A DNA stretch of 64,000 nucleotides from the NCBI GenBank assembly GCA_009664345.1, contig CP043547.1, positions 6,585,481 to 6,649,480 of the forward strand, written 5' to 3'. The first letter of the stretch is position 1. Each line of letters starts with the position of its first letter. The DNA comes from Planctomycetales bacterium 10988 (GTDB lineage Bacteria > Planctomycetota > Planctomycetia > Pirellulales > Pb10988). The notes under the pieces are model-generated. The model searched no databases, was not told where the DNA came from, and saw nothing but the letters and a program-made list of their open reading frames with translations. Positions 45,001-53,924 of this stretch are shown piece by piece. A program made the translations under genes and the position numbers.

Positions 45001-45066
45001 GGCAAGGGCCATCGTTGGAAGCGCGAAGATCAAGCATAAGAAAAGGATCTGTCGAGGCATGGGCAT
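42010..45066 (-). CDS. Exported multidomain protein: YCF48/BNR-type propeller, PIG-L-like middle, CBM9-like C-terminus
   Basis: A 1018-residue exported protein (signal peptide 1-22). Residues 30-340 hold six repeats of the form GWAVGDRG-x-I-x-H-T-Q-D-GG-x-x-W, the YCF48/BNR pattern of a beta-propeller. Residues 350-560 resemble a PIG-L/LmbE deacetylase (EVVLTHAASPTGTNPLAHLM, with a preceding L-G-G-T segment), although the usual AHPDDE metal site is not clearly present, so this part may be inactive. Residues 600-820 are Gln/Arg-rich helical, suggestive of TPR-like repeats. Residues 845-1018 look like a CBM9-type carbohydrate-binding module (KPKLDGELNDPCWLSAKQV, then LAYDEEYLYVSAEC). A cell-surface sugar-linked role is inferred. 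GAGGA lies 7 bases before the ATG at 45066. Confidence 0.9.
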   Translation of the reverse strand: MPMPRQILFLCLIFALPTMALAEWGPPSGPEQDAELTSVFFLNEKIGWAVGDRGVIWHTQDGGNRWQPQASHVTERLEKVIFLDAKVGWICGGSYDPYTHLPRGLLLYTDDGGKHWSRRTRDALPCLKGIGFFNDREGWAYGEPNRIYPSGLLTTVNGGRSWRSVSGANARGWSAAHFSDLTSAAVADKGGNLAIVQRHQVREGRSFPLGLRSGREIHLHEDGIHGWCVGDGGLVLWTQDGGSSWQAPSGELPQNGTALFDWHAVAADGQNVWIAGSPGTKLLHSPDGGKSWTWQSTGVTVPLLDLHFVSDREGWAVGMLGNILHTTDGGTTWKTQRSGGKRAALWACYAKPQDVPLEVIAKCGGNQGYLSIVHSIARYDLLPGQESASQMPERCHEAMLQLGGTRGQIDWRFPIPSDQMQWTSDNLMRVWNQVHDGEGLGKLEFQLVQQIRQWQPEVVLTHAASPTGTNPLAHLMNQLVLRAVERAADSTWYSEQIVDGGLKTWKVKKVFGSHPAEQLGDINVETSQIAMQVGQSLAEWASQAQGELIEEPRPRPNLWGFHQCLSRLPQSSGGNDFFTGIDLKPGGEARRRLNPAAPLATDQLRRQAERRRNLAAIMERAEEHPQGSPILLGQMGDLVRDFPEKTAGELIYQMALQFHHSGNGDWAAQMMELLISQYPKHPAAERAAIWLVHYWSSGEMEWRSQQKPNAMAASGVVQTGLFLGGGQAGLRGNQSPIGGIDETTMINRPEKAIQYSRWLQTERPMLYQEPSIRFPAAVAERRAGYGRQAERYYLTWLHQPSEEAWKACALGESWLAEPNEFPPKSIWNVKRTRSKPKLDGELNDPCWLSAKQVFLKSPQHDDGRWPASVRLAYDEEYLYVSAECQKFPGRNYSESTDSPRDRDADVSQQDRLLFMIDLDRDWTTCYRFQIDSRGRVAEDCWQDTTWNPNWYVAHQQTDQTWKVEIAIPLRELTGKTVDSHTVWAAGVMRQVPKEGFQSWTHPAEPEGYSPGFGYLLFQ

Positions 45067-45204
45067 CCCTTCATCCTCGGTTGATGATGTTTTGGAGCGA
45101 CGGCCAAGAAAAGGTTCGAAAAGGGAGGGTAGTTTAGCGGTTATCGAACAGTTGGCCTATACCGATTCCCGCCCAGAGAGAATCGAGATGATTGAAGGGA
45201 ACGA

Positions 45205-45993
45205 TTAGAGATCGTGATACTCGCGGTAATGAAAGCTGAACATCGCAAGAAGCAGGGCAACCAGGGCAATCCCGGCAAGCGTCCATGCCCCTTCTTCAAA
45301 GGAAACCGGAGCGAACAAAGCCCGGCGAGGGACTTCCAAACCGTGTGGCTCGCCCGCCTGCATCATCATGCTTCGGCCATAAAAATTCACGGCGACTCTT
45401 TTAATCAGCCCCGGCATGTTCCCGAGAAAGAACTCCATAAACAGAGCATAGACAAGCGCGAAGACCGTTGCATGGCGAAACCAAACCGCGAACAGAGTAA
45501 ACACCCCGGTATAAGCCCAGGCCAACAGCAAAAGAGGAACAAGATAGAGAGAAAACGCCGTCTGCCCGGCAGGTCCAGAAATAAAGCAATACGTCCCAAA
45601 ACTCCCGGTCGTGACAAGAAGAATGAGCGGCAGACTTGCTAGATACTTGGTCAGAATCAGCAGCGGACGAGGGATGGGCCTGAGGAGCAAATAAATCAGC
45701 GTGCCTTCTTCCCGTTCGTTAGAAATGCTGATCGTTCCATAAGCCAACGCGGTTAAGGGAAGAAGAAAGGAGGCAAAGACCCCGATCGTGAACTCATTAC
45801 TAAACCGTTGAAAGGCGAGATCAAGATCGTCGAAGCGACTGTAACGGACACGGATCAGAAAGAGGCAAGCCAGCACCAGGGGGAGACTGAGCATCAAGGT
45901 GCTGGTCGACCACAGTAGTTGGCTCCAAGTAAACCGCCAAAGTGCGAAACACGCCCGACCAAGACTCCCTCTCTCCTTCACCTCCACCGTCAT
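45205..45993 (-). CDS. ABC-2-type transporter permease
   Basis: A 262-residue membrane protein with six hydrophobic segments, and the ISNEREEGTLIYLLLRPIPR segment typical of ABC-2/NosY-type permeases, which handle export of drugs, lipids or assembly factors. There is no adjacent ATP-binding subunit: the next gene on the strand is a ferredoxin-like protein 45 bases upstream, and the fusion protein is downstream. The ATPase must therefore be encoded elsewhere. AAGAG precedes the ATG at 45993. Confidence 0.88.
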   Translation of the reverse strand: MTVEVKERGSLGRACFALWRFTWSQLLWSTSTLMLSLPLVLACLFLIRVRYSRFDDLDLAFQRFSNEFTIGVFASFLLPLTALAYGTISISNEREEGTLIYLLLRPIPRPLLILTKYLASLPLILLVTTGSFGTYCFISGPAGQTAFSLYLVPLLLLAWAYTGVFTLFAVWFRHATVFALVYALFMEFFLGNMPGLIKRVAVNFYGRSMMMQAGEPHGLEVPRRALFAPVSFEEGAWTLAGIALVALLLAMFSFHYREYHDL

Positions 45994-46038
45994 ACTTGTG
46001 CTCTTTGAAACTCTACGAAAAAGGAAGGGAGATGTTGC

Positions 46039-46299
46039 TCAATCATCTTTGGTTTTCAAATACTGTTGCCGCCGCGCTGCCCAATCTTCCGGGGTCGGCT
46101 CCTCGGCTTCAATTTCGCCACTTGCTTTGGCTTGCTCGAAGTAACGAGTCAGCAAACGGCGACACCAGCCGCACCCCGTTCCGGCTCCGTAGCATTCGCT
46201 CAATTGCCCCGGTCGCCGGGGTTTCTCCAGTCGAATGAACTTCATAATCTTTCGCTTCGTCACATGAAAACAGAGACAAACTTCATCATCAAGTTTCAT
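46039..46299 (-). CDS. BFD-like [2Fe-2S]-binding protein
   Basis: An 86-residue protein, ATG at 46299 with GGGGA 7 bases upstream. Cys residues sit in VCLCFHV near the N-terminus, and about 30 residues on in SECYGAGTGCGWCRR, giving the four ligands of the bacterioferritin-associated ferredoxin (BFD) fold. Such proteins pass electrons to bacterioferritin to release iron, or serve as domains of nitrite reductase and related enzymes. The protein continues with an acidic tail (about 62-86). No bacterioferritin gene lies beside it, so the partner is unknown. Confidence 0.88.
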   Translation of the reverse strand: MKLDDEVCLCFHVTKRKIMKFIRLEKPRRPGQLSECYGAGTGCGWCRRLLTRYFEQAKASGEIEAEEPTPEDWAARRQQYLKTKDD

Positions 46300-46369
46300 C
46301 TGTTTTCCCCAAAAGAAAGCGAAATGCGGAAGAAGCACCGGGATGCTGATCAATCACTGAATCTTGAGT

Positions 46370-47542
46370 TTACTCAATTTCGGTGGCAATCGCCAAGGCG
46401 ATGCGGCAAGCTTCTTCGAAAGCGGGCATGTTGAGCCGCTCTTGAACAGTGTGAGGGCTTTCTTGTCCACAACCGAGGGTCACGGTTGGAATGCCGCGTT
46501 CGGTCAGCCAATTGGCATCCAACCCCCCGTTGGCCACCACTCGCTCCGGCTCTTTGCCAAGCCCCTCGATCGCACGTTCGGCAGCTAAAACACAAGGCTC
46601 ATTGTTATCGAGCTTGAAGCTTTCATAATCGAGGCGGTGTTTGAAATGAATCTTTCCACGAGCCCCAGAGACATTGCGAACTTCTTGGGCAGCTTGCTCG
46701 AAGGCTTCTTTATATGCCTTGAGAATTTGACGGCGAAAGGTAGGGTCATGACTGCGGGCTTCTGCCCAAACTTCGACCGAGTCCGTCACGACGTTCGTTG
46801 CTTTTCCGCCGGAAATATAACCTACATTGGCGGTGCCTTGGTTGCCGTTTTTAGTGATCTGTCCATGCCAGCCTTCACGAACAAGCCAAGCAATCGCCAA
46901 AGAAGCAATCGCAGTGGCACTGATTCCCCATTCGGGAGCCGCTCCGGCATGCGTTGCCAGTCCATCAATATGAATCCGCATCCGATACGCCCCAGTAGCC
47001 CCAACGGTCACCCTCGTCGGAGTTCCACCATCCCAGTTGAATGCCAGTTGTGGTTTTCCAAGCGCTTGCAAACTAGCATGCCGCGAGCCATACAAGCCTA
47101 CTTCCTCTTGGACCGGCCAGAGAAATGTCAGCGGGGGATGCGGCCGTTTGGAGGAAAGAATCTCCAGCGCTGTCGAAAGCAGTACCGCCGCACCTGCTCG
47201 ATTGTCGGCACCTAACCCCGTTGCAGGATTCGCGGAGCGGACGAATTCGCCCTCCCACAAAGGATCGCATCCTTGACAGAGTGGCACTGTATCGACGTGA
47301 GCCATCAGCAAACGGCGAGGCTGCCCTTTCGCCCCGGGGATCTTGAGAACGAGGTTGCCGATTTCGCCCCCTAGCTCGCTCCGGGTATGGGCATCATCGA
47401 CGACGATTTGATTCGGCGAGGCCCCTCCCTGTTGCAACTTCTTTTTCAAAAACGCGATGATTTGCCCTTCTTGGCCACTGGTTCCCGGAATCGGGAGCAT
47501 CTCCATGACAAGTTGGCGGGCACGTTTTAGATCCGGTTCCAT
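46370..47542 (-). CDS. M20/M25/M40 metallopeptidase (tripeptide aminopeptidase-like)
   Basis: A 390-residue cytoplasmic enzyme with two zinc ions. His82 and Asp84 in LLMAHVDTVP, Asp113 in GADNRAGAAV, the Glu pair in PVQEEVGLYG, Asp in NWDGG and the His in QESPHTVQE are the expected ligands and base. The dimerisation lid lies at about 175-275. The overall pattern is nearest to PepT-type aminotripeptidases and to M42-related sequences, which trim N-terminal residues from short peptides. The ATG at 47542 is the only sensible start. It lies 70 bases upstream of the BFD-like gene. Confidence 0.93.
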   Translation of the reverse strand: MEPDLKRARQLVMEMLPIPGTSGQEGQIIAFLKKKLQQGGASPNQIVVDDAHTRSELGGEIGNLVLKIPGAKGQPRRLLMAHVDTVPLCQGCDPLWEGEFVRSANPATGLGADNRAGAAVLLSTALEILSSKRPHPPLTFLWPVQEEVGLYGSRHASLQALGKPQLAFNWDGGTPTRVTVGATGAYRMRIHIDGLATHAGAAPEWGISATAIASLAIAWLVREGWHGQITKNGNQGTANVGYISGGKATNVVTDSVEVWAEARSHDPTFRRQILKAYKEAFEQAAQEVRNVSGARGKIHFKHRLDYESFKLDNNEPCVLAAERAIEGLGKEPERVVANGGLDANWLTERGIPTVTLGCGQESPHTVQERLNMPAFEEACRIALAIATEIE

Positions 47543-47714
47543 CTGATAATCAGCCCGAGAAAAAAACGTTGGATAGGAATGGCGATTGGGGGGACTTTTG
47601 TTTGCTGGCCAATATCAAAATGATCTTCTTTCCTCAATCGTTGTTGATTGGAGAGAGGTCTTGATCAGCATCGTATCGAATTATAGGGAAGTTAGAAGAG
47701 TTATAGCGAAGACG

Positions 47715-48674
47715 TTAGTGTTTGGCAAAAATCAACCCTGCATCTTTTTGGGTAAAACCTAATTTTTCAAACAGCTTGAGGGCAACGGTATTCCCGGTTG
47801 GAACTTGAGCCTGAACCATCCAGATACCCTGTTCGCCCAGTCGCCGCAAGGCTTCCCCGACCAGATAGGTCGCGACTCCCTGTTGTCGAAACGACTCTTC
47901 GATTTCCAAGTCAATCAACCCGACCGCACGGACATTCCAGCTATGAGCTAAAGGCTCCATCATCCACAGCGTGACACTACCCATACATTCGTTGCTTTGA
48001 TTGTCGAAAATCTCAAAACGGACACGTTCGAAATGGCAAAACGTACAAGCGTCCCACCAATCCGAAGGGATAGGATCGTAGACTAATTCAATGATCGAAC
48101 TACGACGCAAAGCAATCTGACGACGATCAATCGGAGGGCGAAAGCGTGCCAATTCACACTCAAGCACCTGAATGCGTTCTTCTTCTTGATAACCTTGGGT
48201 GCGGAAAAAATCACCTGCATCCGGCAAACTTTCCAGCGTGCCAGGGAGTTCGCTTCCGCCATAAATACCAAGATAGAAAGGCTCAAACGGCTTGAATCCG
48301 CCGGCATAAATGACTTGGCTTCCGCAAGTTTGCAGATAGCCTTCCAACTGATTCAACAGTTCGGTGCCGATGCCTTGCCGACGATACTCGGGCCGAACCA
48401 TCATCAAGCTGATGATCCCTGTCTCTAAATCTAATTGAGAACGATCGGGCAGTGGACCAAAACCGGCATGCCCAAAACCGACAATGAGGTCCTCTTGATC
48501 CTCATCAAAAGCCAAAATGAGACCATCATAAGCAAAATAAGGTTTGCTGAAGGCAAAATACTCCAGCAGCGTCGCCGACATTGGTTGCATCACCCCATGT
48601 CCGGAGAAGCTACTCCGCCACAACTCCGCAATCAGGGCGGGGTCCGTATTTTGGAAGGATCGATAGCGAATCAA
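47715..48674 (-). CDS. Tandem GNAT-fold N-acetyltransferase
   Basis: A 319-residue protein with two GNAT domains. The first (1-165) contains MMVRPEYRRQGIGTELLNQL, the acetyl-CoA-binding R-x-x-G-x-G/A. The second (about 170-319) contains EIEESFRQQGVATYLVGEAL and ends GNTVALKLFEKLGF. The substrate is unknown; double-GNAT proteins include mycothiol synthase and antibiotic or peptide acetyltransferases, which the sequence does not single out. The start is a TTG at 48674, giving the usual GNAT opening IRYRSFQNTDPALIAELWR; no in-frame ATG fits. There is no strong ribosome site. Confidence 0.88.
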   Translation of the reverse strand: MIRYRSFQNTDPALIAELWRSSFSGHGVMQPMSATLLEYFAFSKPYFAYDGLILAFDEDQEDLIVGFGHAGFGPLPDRSQLDLETGIISLMMVRPEYRRQGIGTELLNQLEGYLQTCGSQVIYAGGFKPFEPFYLGIYGGSELPGTLESLPDAGDFFRTQGYQEEERIQVLECELARFRPPIDRRQIALRRSSIIELVYDPIPSDWWDACTFCHFERVRFEIFDNQSNECMGSVTLWMMEPLAHSWNVRAVGLIDLEIEESFRQQGVATYLVGEALRRLGEQGIWMVQAQVPTGNTVALKLFEKLGFTQKDAGLIFAKH

Positions 48675-49082
48675 TGTTAGCCGCCAGTCTCAAAGAATGT
48701 GAACACTGCCCAATGGCCGGATGTCGTCACAATGCATTCACAAGATAAACTATCATCAACGAATATTGCGAGGAAAGCAAACAGTTTTCCCTCAGTTGGC
48801 TGGATCGGTCCTCAACGTTTGCAAAAAGGCTGGTTCATTTCGTTGAGGGTTGGTATTGCCTTCTTTCTCTGCTCTGCGATCCTAGAGGATGCCGCCCAAA
48901 AGGTCAACGAGTGAAACTTACTCTCCGACAACTATCTCATGAAATCAAAAAGTTTTAGGACTTCTGGTAGCCTTCCAAGTTCTCTTCCAGATGGGAAAGT
49001 TTTTAGGGAAGGCTTTCGAGTTCCTAACCTTTTAAGAAGGAAAGTTTTTGGAATTTTAAAGAAGTCTGGAAAGCTGAGCAAC
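48675..49082. other. Intergenic, 408 bases, no gene seen
   Basis: This lies between two minus-strand genes. Several AAAGTTTTTAGG/AAAGTTTTTGG-type repeats occur at about 48950-49060. A 71-codon plus-strand open frame is not supported. Confidence 0.4.
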
Positions 49083-50075
49083 TCAAGCAGCCTTGTTCTT
49101 CGCTTTTGATTCCATTTTTCGCTTTTGACCGCGACGATAAGGAGGACGCCACCGATTATGCAGCCACCAATACTGATGCGGAGACCGTCGGACAAACCGT
49201 TCGATGGCACTCGTATACCATTGCGTGGCGGAGAGTGGCGATTGAATCTCGGAATGATTGTCCCGAGGATCGGCAATTTCGGAGATGGCGATCTCATATT
49301 CAAGCGGCCCCCCGGTACGAATGGAATAGCCAATCACCATTGGGGCATCTTGCTGAAGCGAGAAAAGCGGAATCGCCTTGTGCCCCGAAGTTTCTCGACC
49401 GAAGAAAGTCACCGGACAGCCCCGCTTGCCGGCATACTGATCCGCCAAGAAGGCGACCGTGGCCCCTTCTTGCAGAACACCAACAATCTGTTCATAGCTA
49501 TCTTTCTTGGGAATCACATCCTGGCCGGTGCCGGCACGAAATTCCAAGAGGAACTTATTCAGCAACGGATTATCAAGGGTTCTAGCAACAGAATAGGTTT
49601 GATACCCCAGTAGTCCCATCGCGTAATTACACAGTTCGAAGTTGCCAAAATGAGCGGTGATGATCACGACCGGGCGATCTTCCAGCATCAGCTTGACCGT
49701 ATCGACCATGTTCGCCAATTGGAGATGCTTTCGCCACGTATTGTAATGCAACTTCCGCGGAACGATGGCGATCTCGATAACCATCAAGAACAGATGCTGC
49801 CACATCTGTTTGGCCAAGCGGTTGTACGTTTCTTCCGTATGCCCTGGAAAAGCCGCCCGGATATTTTCCATCGTGATGCGTTTACGGACTTTAAGAACAT
49901 CAAAGAAGAGATAGCCAAGCCAATCCGCCAAATCCCAGCACCGCCGCAACGGCAACGCCTGCACGACACAGATAAACATCCGCACCACGAAATATTCAAG
50001 GCGGTAACGGATCGCAAGCAACAAGGCCGACTTCTTTTTCTCTTTCCGTCGAGGCTTCGTTTGTTTCTCAGACAA
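49083..50075 (-). CDS. Lysophospholipid/lipid A acyltransferase (LpxL/HtrB-like)
   Basis: A 330-residue membrane-associated enzyme with one N-terminal hydrophobic segment (about 27-45). The catalytic H-x4-E is His142-Glu147 in AHFGNFEL, and YPDQ-like features follow (FLADQYAGKRGCPVTFFG). The family transfers acyl chains to lipid A precursors or to other lipids. The start is TTG at 50075, with AAAGGA 8 bases upstream, and the N-terminus is rich in Lys/Arg. The C-terminal tail is also basic (RRGQKRKMESKAKNKAA). No other lipid A genes lie nearby. The acyl acceptor in this organism is not determined. Confidence 0.92.
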   Translation of the reverse strand: MSEKQTKPRRKEKKKSALLLAIRYRLEYFVVRMFICVVQALPLRRCWDLADWLGYLFFDVLKVRKRITMENIRAAFPGHTEETYNRLAKQMWQHLFLMVIEIAIVPRKLHYNTWRKHLQLANMVDTVKLMLEDRPVVIITAHFGNFELCNYAMGLLGYQTYSVARTLDNPLLNKFLLEFRAGTGQDVIPKKDSYEQIVGVLQEGATVAFLADQYAGKRGCPVTFFGRETSGHKAIPLFSLQQDAPMVIGYSIRTGGPLEYEIAISEIADPRDNHSEIQSPLSATQWYTSAIERFVRRSPHQYWWLHNRWRPPYRRGQKRKMESKAKNKAA

Positions 50076-50296
50076 TCAAACAGTCCTTTGACCAGAGAAG
50101 ACATGATATAGAGAGTGTGTGGACAAAACGAACCCCAAAGACACTTCTTTAAGTATCTTTACAAGGTTCCAAAAAGTTTGCCCATTCGCACAAAGATATG
50201 AATGCGGGCCTATTGTTCCATTTATTGACAATTATGAGAAGAGAAGTTTTTCGAGTGTTTTTGTCAGGTGATTATTAAACTGGCGAAGTTAAATAT

Positions 50297-53200
50297 TTAA
50301 GGCAAATCTGACAGAGTATGAAGTTTAAGTTCTTCACGTAAACTAAATAAGAGAGGAACAATGAACACCGTGATCATCGCTACGATCATGCCTCCGACGA
50401 CGGGATACGCCATTGCTCTGGCGACTTCCGCCCCGCGGCCTTGAGAAACCATCACCGGGAGTAATGCCAACAGCGTAGTGAACGTTGTCATTAAACAAGG
50501 GCGAATCCGCCGCGAGCCTGCTTCAATGGTTGCTTGATAGATTTCTTCCTTCGAGGTGAATTGATGATTTTCATAGACTTGTTGCAAATAAGTCGCCATC
50601 ACAACCCCGTCATCGACCGCAATTCCAAAGAGCGCAATAAAGCCGATCCAAGTTGCAGTATTGACTTCGATGGAAAGTATTCCTAATAAAATTAGCCCAC
50701 CAGCAAACGCCACCGGAATGCTCGCAAAGATAATCAACGCCGCCGAGATTTCTCGAAATTGCAAGTATAAAATCAATAGATTAATCAAGACTGCCAAAGG
50801 GACCAAACCTAGAGGAATGTAAGAGAGAATGTTTGTAAATAAATCCAAAGATTGTTGTTTGTCAGATGTTTGATACTCTGAAGAAGAATTTGTAGACGTA
50901 TCAATATTTAAAAGGGGAGCAAGCCACAAGAGCCTTTGATTGGAAACAATCTGATTGCGAAAACTCCCGACCATTTCAAAAGAAGAACCAACGGGTAAAT
51001 TTAAATAGTTAGGATCATCCTTCGCTCGCTGTTGATCGGCTCGCAACTCCTGTTCAATTCTTTGCACCGATTCAAGGACGCCAGCAATTCCACTTATAGA
51101 AAAAGAAACGTGGGCAACCAGTCGTGCGTTTTCACTTTGAATCATGCCCGGCCCCCAGCTTGTCGACAAGGATGCCAATTGTTCCAGGGGAATCACTTGC
51201 CCGTTAGGAGTCACGATCGGCAAACGGTGTAGTTGATCCATATCTTCACGTAATGAACGAGGATATCGAACTTGCACCGCATAGCGTTCGCGACCTTCGA
51301 CCGTCATCATCACATTCTTTCCGCCAAGGGCCGTTTCAATCAAACGATTGACCTCTTCGACCGACATTCCATATCTAGCGGCACTTTCGCGATCGACGGA
51401 GAATTCAAGATACGGCTTGCCAAGAACGATGTCCGGGTTCACCGTTCCAGGGTTAACGTAAGGAGACTGCTTCAGTTTTTCAGCAATTTTCAAAGACGTA
51501 TCGGCCAAAGAATCCAACGCTTCCCCGTAAATACGGACCGCGATCGGGGCCTTGATGCCACTTTGCAACATGACCACCCGACCTTCGATGGGCTGCAACG
51601 GGCTGGCGGGCGTGACTCCCGGCAAGGTGGCAACGCGATTGATGGCTTCCCAAATGGTTTGTGAAGTTTGCCCCGGCCTCCAAGCTTCGCGGGGTTTGAG
51701 CATGACATAGGTTTCGATCATCGCCGCCGGAGCCGGATCGAGGGCAGAGTCAACCCTTCCGATCTTGCCCAAGACCTCTTCAACTTCGGGAATGGCGAGG
51801 ATGAGCTGGTCTTGGGTCTGCAAGATTTGCATCGCCTGCGAAAAACTCGCGGCAGGATAAAGCGTCGGCATGTAAAACCAGGAACCTTCGTCCAGGGCGA
51901 TCCAGTCCGCTTCATGCAAGCCAGGCAGGAGATGTTTGAAACTCACATAGCCAGGGATTTCATTCGGGCGTACCCCTAAAGGAGTGACCATGGCCTCAAT
52001 CGGCTGCATGATTCGTGGCAATCCCAACCAAGCCCCGATTCCTAGGAACAGGATAAGCATGGGGAAAATTGCAAAAAGTGCTTTTTGTTTTAAAAAGAAG
52101 TGTAATACTGGGACATAACCCCAGACGATCAAGCGGCTGACTTTCCCTTCTTCCAAAGGGCGAATTCTTTCCCGCATGAGCAGCCATCCTGCAATTGCCC
52201 CCAGAATCGCAAAGCCGATTCCTGACACGAGGGGCGAAATTTCCCAAGTTTCTTGGAGAATCGTTCCCCACACAAATCCGCCTAAGAGACCGCCCAACAA
52301 ACCTGCTACCAAAGAGACAAGGAAAGCCAGCCAACGAGGAGAGTTGACCGATCGCAGGAAAATTCGGCACAGGGCAGGAACGAGCGTCACGGCAACGATC
52401 AATGCCGCGGCAATCGCAAAAGTTTTCGTCCAGGCCAACGGGGCAAAGAGTTTATAGTCGCGACCTGTCAAAAAGAAGACTGGCAGAAAGCTGACAATCG
52501 TGGTTAGGACGGCAGTGGCGACAGCAGGGGCGACCTCGGTAGTGGCTTCGATGACCACCTGCATCCGTCGCGAGTTCCCTCCAGGTCGGCCTTGCGATTC
52601 CCACTCGGCCAGGTGTTGATAGATATTTTCCGAGACCACGATCGCCATATCGACCATGGTTCCAATTGCAATGGCAATCCCGGCTAGCGACATGATATTC
52701 GCTTCAAGCCCTGTCAGAACCATTGCTAAAAAGGAAAGCAACACCGCCAACGGCAGGGTGATCGCCACCAAAATGCTGCTACGCAGATGAAGCAAAAAGA
52801 GGAGAATCACCACACAGGTGATAATGACCTCGTCTCGAAGTGCTGAGTTGAGGGTGGCAACCGTCTCTTCCACCAACAGCGTGCGGTCGTAGATGGGCTT
52901 GATCGTGACGCCACTGAGGGAAGGGGTGATCTGCTCAATCTTTTGCTTGACGCGATCGATGACCTCCCGAGGGTTCTGGCCAAACTGCATCACCACCACG
53001 CCACCGACGGCCTCAACGCCATTATAATCCAGACCGCCTCGACGAAAGGCCGGGCCAAGCTGAACCTCTCCGATTTCCTTAATGCGAATCGGCGTGCCGT
53101 TACGTTGTTGAATGACGGTCTCTTGCAGGTCCATGATGACCTGAGAAGTATCCCCTGCGGAACCTAAATAGCCTTTGCTGCGGATAATCAATTCCATGCC

Positions 53201-53875
53201 GTTTTGTTCGATGGTTTTTGCCCCGATGTCGGAGCTTGAACCTTGAACCGCGGCCAAGACTTGATCGATTGAAAGCTCAAAGAAACGGAGCTTGTCCGGA
53301 TCGACTTCGAGTTGATATTGCTGCTGATAGCCGCCGATGCTGCTGACTTCACTGACCCCGGAAACGGCTTGCAGCTCGTATTTAACAACAAAATCTTGCA
53401 ACGAACGCAGTTCCGCCAAGTTCTTTCCCTCAGGCGGTGGCAGCAAGACATAATAGAAGATTTGCCCCAAGCCCGTCGCGTCGGGGCCAAGTTGAGGTGT
53501 GACATTGGGAGGAAGTTTCGAAGCGATGGTCGTCAGTTGTTCGGCAACTCGACTTCTCGCCCAGTAGAAATCAAGATGGTCTTCAAAAGTGACTTGAACG
53601 AAGCTGCTGCCAAAGAGGGACTTGCCGCGAACGCTCTTTGCTCCAGGAATTCCCAACAGCGAGACACTGAGCGGGTAAGTGATCTGATCTTCAATATCCT
53701 TCGGAGACTGACCGGGCCATTCCGTCAGCACAATCACTTGGTTTTCGCCGACATTCGGAATCGCGTCGATGGGAAGCATTCGAAAGCTGACCCAACCCAG
53801 CACGCCGACTATCAAGCCGGCTAAGACGACTAGCCATGCCTCTTGAATACAAAAACGAATCATGCCTTTGAGCAT
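50297..53875 (-). CDS. cusA: Heavy-metal RND efflux permease (CusA/CzcA-like)
   Basis: A 1192-residue inner-membrane pump of the heavy-metal RND branch. Visible features are IDAIPNVGENQVIVLTEWPG near TM1, YDRTLLVEETVATLNSAL, and TM4 GTMVDMAIVVSENIYQH with the proton-relay Asp. It exports Cu(I)/Ag(I) or divalent metals. It is about 140 residues longer than Escherichia coli CusA: an insert with three extra hydrophobic stretches follows TM6 (about 510-570, LAFLVSLVAGLLGGLLGGFV and on) and a Ser/Asn/Gln-rich insert lies in the second half (NIDTSTNSSSEYQTSDKQQS). The gene is 49 bases downstream of cusB and is the last of the locus. GGGATGG precedes the ATG at 53875. Confidence 0.93.
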   Translation of the reverse strand: MLKGMIRFCIQEAWLVVLAGLIVGVLGWVSFRMLPIDAIPNVGENQVIVLTEWPGQSPKDIEDQITYPLSVSLLGIPGAKSVRGKSLFGSSFVQVTFEDHLDFYWARSRVAEQLTTIASKLPPNVTPQLGPDATGLGQIFYYVLLPPPEGKNLAELRSLQDFVVKYELQAVSGVSEVSSIGGYQQQYQLEVDPDKLRFFELSIDQVLAAVQGSSSDIGAKTIEQNGMELIIRSKGYLGSAGDTSQVIMDLQETVIQQRNGTPIRIKEIGEVQLGPAFRRGGLDYNGVEAVGGVVVMQFGQNPREVIDRVKQKIEQITPSLSGVTIKPIYDRTLLVEETVATLNSALRDEVIITCVVILLFLLHLRSSILVAITLPLAVLLSFLAMVLTGLEANIMSLAGIAIAIGTMVDMAIVVSENIYQHLAEWESQGRPGGNSRRMQVVIEATTEVAPAVATAVLTTIVSFLPVFFLTGRDYKLFAPLAWTKTFAIAAALIVAVTLVPALCRIFLRSVNSPRWLAFLVSLVAGLLGGLLGGFVWGTILQETWEISPLVSGIGFAILGAIAGWLLMRERIRPLEEGKVSRLIVWGYVPVLHFFLKQKALFAIFPMLILFLGIGAWLGLPRIMQPIEAMVTPLGVRPNEIPGYVSFKHLLPGLHEADWIALDEGSWFYMPTLYPAASFSQAMQILQTQDQLILAIPEVEEVLGKIGRVDSALDPAPAAMIETYVMLKPREAWRPGQTSQTIWEAINRVATLPGVTPASPLQPIEGRVVMLQSGIKAPIAVRIYGEALDSLADTSLKIAEKLKQSPYVNPGTVNPDIVLGKPYLEFSVDRESAARYGMSVEEVNRLIETALGGKNVMMTVEGRERYAVQVRYPRSLREDMDQLHRLPIVTPNGQVIPLEQLASLSTSWGPGMIQSENARLVAHVSFSISGIAGVLESVQRIEQELRADQQRAKDDPNYLNLPVGSSFEMVGSFRNQIVSNQRLLWLAPLLNIDTSTNSSSEYQTSDKQQSLDLFTNILSYIPLGLVPLAVLINLLILYLQFREISAALIIFASIPVAFAGGLILLGILSIEVNTATWIGFIALFGIAVDDGVVMATYLQQVYENHQFTSKEEIYQATIEAGSRRIRPCLMTTFTTLLALLPVMVSQGRGAEVARAMAYPVVGGMIVAMITVFIVPLLFSLREELKLHTLSDLP

Positions 53876-53924
53876 TGTCCATCCCGTTCCGATCCATTCT
53901 TCGAAGGGCTTAGCACATTCCTTT

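Noticed and set aside
48699..48914. Plus-strand open frame of 71 codons
   Set aside because: No ribosome site and no family resemblance; it lies in a promoter-like gap.
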